A model generated the notes under the pieces. The model saw only the letters and a program-made list of their open reading frames with translations. It was not told the origin of the DNA and did not search any database. Shown here in pieces: positions 57,843 to 64,000 of a stretch of 64,000 nt of DNA. This DNA is from Saprospiraceae bacterium (GTDB taxonomy: Bacteria > Bacteroidota > Bacteroidia > Chitinophagales > Saprospiraceae): positions 22,052-86,051 of the forward strand of contig JARGNR010000019.1 in assembly GCA_029212405.1 (NCBI GenBank), in the 5' to 3' direction. The translations under genes were made by a program, and so were the position numbers. The stretch's first letter is position 1; each line of letters begins with the position of its first letter.

Positions 57843-58874
57843 ATGAAATATTTGTCTATCCTTTCTCTTTTCCTTCTCATCAGTTGCGGACCACAAGAAC
57901 GGGCCAATCAAAAAATCAAAACACATGTAGACTATTTGGATAGCGAAGGAAAGGAAGATCAATTCATGGGAGGAATTAAAATGGTCAATGTCAATACGCC
58001 AAAAGGTACGTTCAAGGTTTGGACAAAGCGCACAGGTAATAATCCAACTAAAAAGGTATTACTTTTGCATGGTGGCCCAGGTATGACACATGAGATATAT
58101 GAATGTTTTGATGGCTATTTTCCTCAGGAAAACATAGAATACTATTACTATGATCAGCTGGGTTCATATTATAGTGACCAACCGAAAGACTTAAGTCTCT
58201 GGGACTTATCTAGATTTGTGGAAGAGGTAGAACAAGTAAGGGTTGCCCTAGGTTTGGATAAAGACAATTTTTATTTGTTTGGACAATCCTGGGGAGGTAT
58301 ACTTGCCATGGAATATGCATTGAAATATCAACAAAATTTGAAAGGGTTGATCATCTCTAACATGATGGCTTCTATTCAAGATTACATGGATTATTCTGAT
58401 CAGGTCCTTGCACCGAAACTTCCCAAGGATGTCTTGGCAGAAATAATGACTTATGAAAATGCGGAGGACTATGGCAATGAACGCTACCTAGAGCTGGTAG
58501 TCAAGCATTACTATACTAGACACGTGATCCGAATGGAAGAGTCCGATTGGCCCGATCCTGTAAATCGAGGGTTCAAACATTTGAATCCAGAAGTCTATAT
58601 TACGATGCAAGGTCCAAGTGAGTTTGGAATAAAAGGAGATGCAACTTTAAAAGGGTGGGATGTAAAAGATCGACTTCCAGAAATTAAAGTACCTACCTTA
58701 ACTATAGGTGCAGAGCATGATACTATGGACCCAAAACATATGGAGTGGATTGCTAATACTGTACAAAACGGTAAATATCTTCATTGCCCCAATGGCAGCC
58801 ATTTATGTCAATTTGATGATCAAAAAGTATTCTTTGAGGGCCTAGTGCGATTTATTCATGAAACTGATAAATAA
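57843..58874 (+). CDS. Proline iminopeptidase-like alpha/beta hydrolase lipoprotein
   Basis: This 343-residue protein starts with a lipoprotein signal (MKYLSILSLFLLISC; Cys15 lipidated). The alpha/beta-hydrolase fold has the oxyanion motif LLHGGPGMTH and nucleophile elbow GQSWGG, with triad Ser149, Asp293 (GAEHD) and His320 (NGSH). The HGGPG motif is the mark of family S33 proline iminopeptidases, which remove N-terminal proline from peptides. Lipidation places it outside the cytoplasm. An NTF2-like gene follows after 3 bases. The reaction is a family-level inference. Confidence 0.9.
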   Translation: MKYLSILSLFLLISCGPQERANQKIKTHVDYLDSEGKEDQFMGGIKMVNVNTPKGTFKVWTKRTGNNPTKKVLLLHGGPGMTHEIYECFDGYFPQENIEYYYYDQLGSYYSDQPKDLSLWDLSRFVEEVEQVRVALGLDKDNFYLFGQSWGGILAMEYALKYQQNLKGLIISNMMASIQDYMDYSDQVLAPKLPKDVLAEIMTYENAEDYGNERYLELVVKHYYTRHVIRMEESDWPDPVNRGFKHLNPEVYITMQGPSEFGIKGDATLKGWDVKDRLPEIKVPTLTIGAEHDTMDPKHMEWIANTVQNGKYLHCPNGSHLCQFDDQKVFFEGLVRFIHETDK

Positions 58875-58877
58875 ACC

Positions 58878-59258
58878 ATGAAAATTGATCACAAAAAAAC
58901 AGCCTTATTATATCTTAAATATTTGGAGGAGAACTCAATAGATGCATTGTTAAATTTATTTTCTACCGATGCAATTGTTCATTCTCCATTGTATGGTTCT
59001 ATGCCAGCAGGAGATTTCTATAAAACCCTCGCCAATGACACTACCTCTTCCCAGTTGACTTATCAAGAGATATTTGAAAACTCAACTGGCCAACAATTAG
59101 CGCTATATTTTAATTACAAATGGACACTAGTAAGTGGAAAAGTCGTGGTTTTTGACGTTGTGGATATCATTAAGTTTAACGATCAAGGTAAAGTTATAGA
59201 CTTGAAGATTATCTACGATACCCAACATTCTCGTTCAGAAGTTGGAAAACTAAAATAA
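58878..59258 (+). CDS. NTF2/SnoaL-like protein
   Basis: This 126-residue protein has the cone-shaped NTF2-like fold pattern: a helical start (ALLYLKYLEENSIDALLNLF) and STDAIVHSPLYGSMPAGDFYKTLA, then long strands closing with VVFDVVDIIKFNDQGKVIDLKI. This resembles SnoaL-like polyketide cyclase or ketosteroid-isomerase relatives with unknown substrates. It begins 3 bases after the hydrolase stop, so the two are co-expressed. No signal peptide. It ends at a bidirectional terminator. Confidence 0.85.
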   Translation: MKIDHKKTALLYLKYLEENSIDALLNLFSTDAIVHSPLYGSMPAGDFYKTLANDTTSSQLTYQEIFENSTGQQLALYFNYKWTLVSGKVVVFDVVDIIKFNDQGKVIDLKIIYDTQHSRSEVGKLK

Positions 59259-59260
59259 AA

Positions 59261-59292
59261 ATGGGCCATCCTCTTTAATAAGGACAGCCCAT
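59261..59292. terminator. Bidirectional terminator between the NTF2-like gene and susD
   Basis: ATGGGC..TCCT and AGGA..GCCCAT form a stem with a 2x2 internal mismatch. The minus strand has a good T-rich tail (TTTTTATTTTAG), so it mainly serves the susC-susD operon. Confidence 0.68.
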
Positions 59293-59320
59293 ATATTTTG
59301 CATTAAGTTAATAACTTAAT

Positions 59321-60628
59321 TTACCCTTCTTCTAATACTGGTCTTGGAAATTGCTCAAAAACCTGATCTCCTTCTCTATCTAAAGGAAGATCTCCAAGTT
59401 TTCCATATCTTCTCATGTCTATCCACCTATGTCCTTCACCAAATAAGGAATATCTTCTTTGTTTTAATAACTCCGCTTCCAAAGACGCATCGTCAGTAGC
59501 TCCTGAGTAGTCTCCCAATCCATTTGCCGCTCTTACTGTATTGATTGCTCCAACTGCTCCGTCGGTATTGCTTCCAATATTAGCTTCTGCCATAAGTAAA
59601 ATCAATTCTTCATTTCTAATGATTGCAACTGGTGCAGTATTAGACGTATACAATTGAACTTGATCTGAAGATGTAAGTTCATCTACTGTTACTTCTTCAA
59701 TTGTTACTACTTTACCAATTCTCGCATCTCCTTCTTCTGCATCTGCCAAGAAGGATGGATGTGCCATATACTTATTTTGATCCAAAGCATAAAACAATGG
59801 GTTTAATCTGTCATTTCCAGCTCCACTAAATACATGATAAACACCTGTATTCATATCACCAGCCATATCCATAAAAGAAGCATTTAAAGCAGTTTTTGCT
59901 GCATCTTTGTTTCCTCTGTACATTTCAACTCTAGCCTTCAAACCTTGAATTACTTTTACAAATTCTGAAGGTGTGTCAAAACCATCAAACCCGCTAGAAA
60001 AACTGAATGAAAAACTACCACCTGCAGCGCCTGCATCAGCTATTGCATCATCCAACATTCCACTAATACTTGTTAACCCTTCATCGTAACTTACAAATCC
60101 TCCTAAATTATCAGGATCAGCAATATCTACTCGGATTCCATTTTGGTATTGTCTATTCAATACAAACAATAAATTATAAGCCATACATGTCTTGGCAAAT
60201 GAATTATATCCAGCTATACCTGCTGCATCCAAACCTGCTTCACTGTTTGCAACTGCATTTAGTAATCCTTGTGCATTTCTAGCACTTCTGTACCTAGCTC
60301 CAAATGACCTTGTGGTAAGAAACCCATTGTCATCTAAAACTCCTTCTCCTGCTCCAGCTCCTAACAATTCCCCGGTATATCTCGGATCTGTTGCATTAAG
60401 ATCGTAGTATTCTCTTCCTACGATACTTACCGTCTGGTAATAAAATTCCATATCATTTCTCAATGAAGCCTCTAATCCTGTTGCTAGCAATTGTAGTTGA
60501 TCGTTGGTGGCTCCTTCCGCATAACTTTCAACTGTCGGTCCATTTGGGTTGTTGATTGGATCCAAAGAACATGATGCAATACTGAACCCAAAAATGGCCA
60601 ATAATGCGTATTTATATATTTTTTTCAT
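59321..60628 (-). CDS. SusD/RagB-family nutrient-binding lipoprotein
   Basis: This 435-residue outer-membrane lipoprotein (signal ending SIASC; Cys20 lipidated) is the lid partner of the SusC transporter just upstream. It has the tetratrico-like helices of the family (ATNDQLQLLATGLEASLRND and EFVKVIQGLKARVEMYRGNK) and the closing region ELLKQRRYSLFGEGHRWIDMRRYGKL, which is the standard SusD C-terminal signature. It is 26 bases downstream of susC, in one operon. No glycoside hydrolase or other degrading enzyme lies nearby, so the ligand (glycan, peptide or other) is unknown. Confidence 0.92.
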   Translation of the reverse strand: MKKIYKYALLAIFGFSIASCSLDPINNPNGPTVESYAEGATNDQLQLLATGLEASLRNDMEFYYQTVSIVGREYYDLNATDPRYTGELLGAGAGEGVLDDNGFLTTRSFGARYRSARNAQGLLNAVANSEAGLDAAGIAGYNSFAKTCMAYNLLFVLNRQYQNGIRVDIADPDNLGGFVSYDEGLTSISGMLDDAIADAGAAGGSFSFSFSSGFDGFDTPSEFVKVIQGLKARVEMYRGNKDAAKTALNASFMDMAGDMNTGVYHVFSGAGNDRLNPLFYALDQNKYMAHPSFLADAEEGDARIGKVVTIEEVTVDELTSSDQVQLYTSNTAPVAIIRNEELILLMAEANIGSNTDGAVGAINTVRAANGLGDYSGATDDASLEAELLKQRRYSLFGEGHRWIDMRRYGKLGDLPLDREGDQVFEQFPRPVLEEG

Positions 60629-60654
60629 TTTCTAAATTTTCGTTTTTCAATAAA

Positions 60655-63642
60655 TTAAAAAGTAGCACTAATATGGAAATTAATTCGCTTGCTACTTGGG
60701 AATGGTGTTACCTCAATACTGTTAGCCAATACATTACCACCGAAGTTAGATACTTCTGGATCATAACTGTTATAGTCAAATATATTGATCAAGTTTCTTC
60801 CTGAAAACCCAATTCTCAAATCTGCAAAACTTACCATTGATTCCGGTACATTGTAGTATACCCCAATCTCTCTCATTCTAAGATAAGACGCATCTTCAAT
60901 CCATGATCCTGCATTTCCTGCTCTCCATGTTGATGTTCTATAATCCCCATTATTCATTTCTCCTGAAGGATCTAAAGTAACATCATCATAATCCCATGTC
61001 GTATTTCCAAGGTCATATAAAAGTGTACTTAAATTCACACCTTCGCCTCCTTGTTTCAAGTGCCATACCATTGAGAAATCAAAGTTTCCGTAAGAAATAT
61101 TATTGATCCATCCCAAGTTAAAATCTGCTTCTGCATTACCGTAAACTCTAAATCCATCACCATCCGGATCTAAATCTGAACAGTCTCCAGTTTCACAATC
61201 TTCAGGATTAAACGTACCCACTATTTGAGTAGCACTTTCTCCTTCTTGAATTCTATATTGACCTAGACTTGCTGCAAATCCACCCAAATTAAAGGCAGGT
61301 ACATCCAAACGAGTCACTTCACTTTTGTTTTTCCACCAATTGAACTGTGTTGTCCATTTGAAATTTTCTGTTTCTATAGGTCTCAAGCCAAGAGACAATT
61401 CAACTCCTTTGTTATTTAATGCTGCAGCATTTACCACCTGAGTAGTAAACCCTGTAGAAGTTGGAACTTGCGCTCGCAACAATACGTCATCTACATTTTT
61501 ATTATAGAACGTAGCTTCTAGACTAATTTTATTATCCAGCATTGCCAAGTCAAATCCAAGTTCTAATTCTTTCTGTCTTTCTGGTCCTACATTTGTATTT
61601 CCTCTTTGTGTACTACTGATCAATCCAGCGTTTCCATCTATTAGCGTTCCATTCAATAAGTTGAACCTATCGTTGAACCCTGCAAATGTACCTGCTTCTC
61701 CATATGCTGCTCTTACTTTTAATTGATTAAGAAGACCTCCTTCATTCCAGAAATCAAACTTGTGAATATTCACCGCAAAGTTTCCTTTTGGATAATAATA
61801 GAGCTTGTTTGCATCACCATTATTTGTTGATTTATCTCCTCTTAAACCAAGTGTAAATAAAATCTTGTCATCATAATTTACTTCCTCCTGTACAAAAAAT
61901 CCTCTATCCTTTTGAATCAATACATTTTGGAAAACAGATTGATTGGCAGCTTGACTAAGACTTGTCTCTACACCACTCAATCCTGTAGCCGTAGCAATTA
62001 CTGTATTTCTATCAAAATTCTCTCCTGTCAATCCTGCTTGAGTAGTAAATGATAATCCATTATCCATATAGAAATTATGAACTAAGAATCCTGCTAATCT
62101 ATTAATCAAACTTCTAGTATTTCCTTGAATAGCAACTCCACCTAATGTACCATCTGCTCTGAAGAATGAAAGACTACCTGGGAATAACGCCTCCGTTCTC
62201 AAATTATATTGATCACGTCCGTATGTACCAACAAATTTCAAACTTTGATTTTCAGTTGAAAAAATTCTAGCGTTTACAATCGCACTATTGAAAAATCGAT
62301 TTACGTTTTCTTCATTTTTTACTTGGTCTACTGTCTCTAAAATATTAGATCCAGCACCTCCAGCAGGCCAAATTCCACTTTCGTCTTGAAATAAATTTTC
62401 CCATTGATTTGTAAATGCTTGTGCATAACCAATCGTTGTATTCGTATTACCATTATTGAAAAACCCTCTGTCTGATTGAGCATTTACGTAATTAGATGTA
62501 AAATCCAATTTCAACCAGTCATTAAACTTATGGGTAATGTTTGCTCTTGCAGAAGATTTCACATAACCCGTATTCTGTACGATTCCTTCTTCATCTTTGT
62601 GTACACCACTTAAGTAGTAAGTAGTCTTATCGTTTCCTCCACTTACACTTAATTGAGAAGTAGACAAAAACCCAGAATTTCCGTACAATTCTTTTTCATA
62701 ATCAGTAAGTCCATTTTGATCAAAAGCTTCGCCTGCAGATTCGCCAAATATTTCTACCACCTTACTTCTATCCGTAAAATCTCTTTGTCCCAAAAGCTTA
62801 ATAGCTGATGTTACCCCTACTGTTTGGTTGAAGTTCACTTTTGTTTCTCCTGCTTTACCTCTTTTTGTAGTAATTATCACTACACCAGCTGCTGCTCGCG
62901 ATCCATAAATACCAGAAGCAGATGCTCCCTTCAATACTTCTATAGATTCGATGTCTTCTGTTACCAAATCAGCAATTCTATTCGATGCGTCATCTTGATT
63001 TGTAGCCGTATTACCACCACCTGCTGCTGCAGATACAATATTTGTTCCTAATGAAATCGTAGAGTTATCTACAAATATTCCATCAACGATGTACAATGGT
63101 TGTTGGCCACCAAATATAGAAGTTACCCCTCTTAATTTGATAGACATTCCTCCTCCTGGCGCACCAGAATTCGAACGAATGTCCGCTCCTTTTAACTTAC
63201 CATACAATGCTCCTTCCATAGTAGGTTGAGACGTAATACCTGTCAATTCTACCGCTCCCAAAGACTCTACAGAGTTAGCTAGATTAGAACGTTTGACATT
63301 GGAAGCCAATCCAGTTACTACAATTTCATCCAACTGGTTGATATCATCAGCCATAACTATGGATCCATAAGTATTATCTGAAATAAGAATCTCTTGAGTC
63401 AAATATCCCAAATAAGACACCTCTAAGGTTGTACCTCCTTCTGGAACGACCAAAGAATAGGATCCATCGACATCAGATATCGTCCCCACAGTGGTTCCTT
63501 TTACAATGATATTTGCTCCAATAACCGCATCACCATTTGAATCGGTGACTGTACCCGAAATCGTCTGCTGCGAGAAAGCAAACGACTGAGATAGGATGAC
63601 CAGCAAAGCTGCAAATCCTAATTTCGTAAAAAATTTTTTCAT
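60655..63642 (-). CDS. SusC/RagA-family TonB-dependent outer-membrane transporter
   Basis: This 995-residue protein has a signal peptide (to about residue 24, ending AFSQ) and a carboxypeptidase-regulatory-like N-terminal extension (about 26-105, TISGTVTDSNGDAVIGANI). A short DEIVVTG segment precedes the plug (about 115-240, with YIVDGIFVDN and IEVLKGASASGIYGSRAA). The 22-strand barrel then runs to the final Phe (INFHISATF). It imports nutrients across the outer membrane with the SusD lid and TonB energy. It is first in a two-gene operon with susD. Two overlapping inverted repeats lie 48-74 bases upstream of its start and may be an operator. Substrate unknown. Confidence 0.95.
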   Translation of the reverse strand: MKKFFTKLGFAALLVILSQSFAFSQQTISGTVTDSNGDAVIGANIIVKGTTVGTISDVDGSYSLVVPEGGTTLEVSYLGYLTQEILISDNTYGSIVMADDINQLDEIVVTGLASNVKRSNLANSVESLGAVELTGITSQPTMEGALYGKLKGADIRSNSGAPGGGMSIKLRGVTSIFGGQQPLYIVDGIFVDNSTISLGTNIVSAAAGGGNTATNQDDASNRIADLVTEDIESIEVLKGASASGIYGSRAAAGVVIITTKRGKAGETKVNFNQTVGVTSAIKLLGQRDFTDRSKVVEIFGESAGEAFDQNGLTDYEKELYGNSGFLSTSQLSVSGGNDKTTYYLSGVHKDEEGIVQNTGYVKSSARANITHKFNDWLKLDFTSNYVNAQSDRGFFNNGNTNTTIGYAQAFTNQWENLFQDESGIWPAGGAGSNILETVDQVKNEENVNRFFNSAIVNARIFSTENQSLKFVGTYGRDQYNLRTEALFPGSLSFFRADGTLGGVAIQGNTRSLINRLAGFLVHNFYMDNGLSFTTQAGLTGENFDRNTVIATATGLSGVETSLSQAANQSVFQNVLIQKDRGFFVQEEVNYDDKILFTLGLRGDKSTNNGDANKLYYYPKGNFAVNIHKFDFWNEGGLLNQLKVRAAYGEAGTFAGFNDRFNLLNGTLIDGNAGLISSTQRGNTNVGPERQKELELGFDLAMLDNKISLEATFYNKNVDDVLLRAQVPTSTGFTTQVVNAAALNNKGVELSLGLRPIETENFKWTTQFNWWKNKSEVTRLDVPAFNLGGFAASLGQYRIQEGESATQIVGTFNPEDCETGDCSDLDPDGDGFRVYGNAEADFNLGWINNISYGNFDFSMVWHLKQGGEGVNLSTLLYDLGNTTWDYDDVTLDPSGEMNNGDYRTSTWRAGNAGSWIEDASYLRMREIGVYYNVPESMVSFADLRIGFSGRNLINIFDYNSYDPEVSNFGGNVLANSIEVTPFPSSKRINFHISATF

Positions 63643-64000
63643 AAACAGTTTAATTTAATTAAGTAAAATAGTTCGTTTAATAGAGTACACAATGTACTCA
63701 AAAGTTTGAGTCATTGTTTACATATGTAATTATGGTTATAAATGCGCGATTATCACAATGCATTGAAATGATACTTCCAAAAATTCTACAAATGTGCTCG
63801 TTGTTTGGACAAACCATTTCAATCAATGTAATATTTGGAATTATAATGCGGGTGTATTCTAGGTATTTGTTTTGGGATAGATATTTAAGTTTATATCTTT
63901 TGACAAGGTAATCTTATTTTGTTAAAAAAAAGGAGAAATTCTTAAAAGACTATTGTAAAAGTGAATGCTGTTTGTCTTTAACCTTACTTATATTATATTC
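63643..64000 (+). other. Non-coding upstream region of susC
   Basis: These 358 AT-rich bases contain the dyad at 63683-63716. No convincing gene is seen; the 65-codon plus-strand frame at 63714-63911 has no homology-like features. Confidence 0.4.
63683..63716. promoter_or_regulatory. Overlapping inverted repeats upstream of susC (candidate operator)
   Basis: GAGTAC-ACAAT-GTACTC (63683-63699) overlaps a larger dyad. In the latter, ACTCAAA (63696-63702) and TTTGAGT (63705-63711) flank AG, extended by CAATG (63690-63694) and CATTG (63712-63716) with a one-base bulge. Position and symmetry suggest a regulator site for the susC-susD operon. Confidence 0.5.

Noticed and set aside
57463..57943. Plus-strand frames around the DUF4177 gene and before the hydrolase
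   Set aside because: They run through the terminator and divergent promoter region and lack motifs; the minus-strand frame has the family pattern.
1..64000. CRISPR arrays, tRNA/rRNA genes, insertion sequences, phage genes and a thiamine riboswitch before thiL
   Set aside because: Looked for by eye and not seen; no regularly spaced repeats, tRNA-like arms or transposase frames were found. An eye search can miss degenerate cases.

Overview
The window looks like chromosome of a Bacteroidota bacterium, most likely Saprospiria-like. It is AT-rich. It carries a SusC/SusD pair, an AraC-type hybrid two-component sensor, giant LamG/FN3 surface-protein architecture and a type IX secretion (T9SS) C-terminal domain. 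Several genes are preceded by the Bacteroidota -7 box TAnnTTTG, Shine-Dalgarno sequences are scarce, and TTG/GTG starts are common. The taxonomic call comes from gene content and style, not from a search. I saw no rRNA, tRNA, CRISPR array, transposase or phage gene.

Layout. (1) 1-5853: end of a surface-polysaccharide locus, with a partial unknown gene, a two-domain glycosyltransferase, a DUF2304 membrane protein, a GT4 glycosyltransferase, and gmd and fcl for GDP-L-fucose. (2) 5947-9545: fused isobutyryl-CoA mutase IcmF and a coupled small zinc-ribbon protein. (3) 9858-14012: a conserved protein of unknown function, a large Cys-rich lipoprotein with a predicted permuted papain-like domain, and a small secreted protein. 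(4) 14346-18620: TetR regulator, TolC and a membrane-fusion protein with no permease, then a DUF2064 nucleotidyl/glycosyltransferase. (5) 18712-23941: 5-oxoprolinase subunits PxpA and PxpB without PxpC, TrmB, a DASS transporter, an MBL-fold hydrolase and a membrane protein. (6) 23956-44971: the most unusual part. A hybrid sensor/AraC regulator is divergent from a stand-alone LytTR regulator, which sits directly upstream of a 5389-residue secreted multidomain protein. Beyond its terminator lies a decayed gene that keeps a signal-peptide-like start and a T9SS sorting domain. (7) 45259-57714: ECF sigma factor with an anti-sigma/outer-membrane protein, DUF3109 protein, lipoprotein, Pth, MscL, Lhr-like helicase, alkyltransferase-like protein, ThiL, DnaX, HtrA protease and DUF4177 protein. 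(8) 57843-63642: proline-iminopeptidase-like lipoprotein, NTF2-like protein, and a SusD/SusC nutrient-uptake pair on the minus strand.

How they work together. The first block makes and polymerises fucose-containing surface glycan. IcmF interconverts branched and straight C4 acyl-CoAs. The sensor/LytTR/giant-protein block looks like a regulated surface adhesion or recognition module. Much of the rest is housekeeping (translation, replication, thiamine, proteolysis, osmotic safety). The best candidates for something undescribed are the giant protein, its unannotated central module and the sorting-domain remnant beside it.
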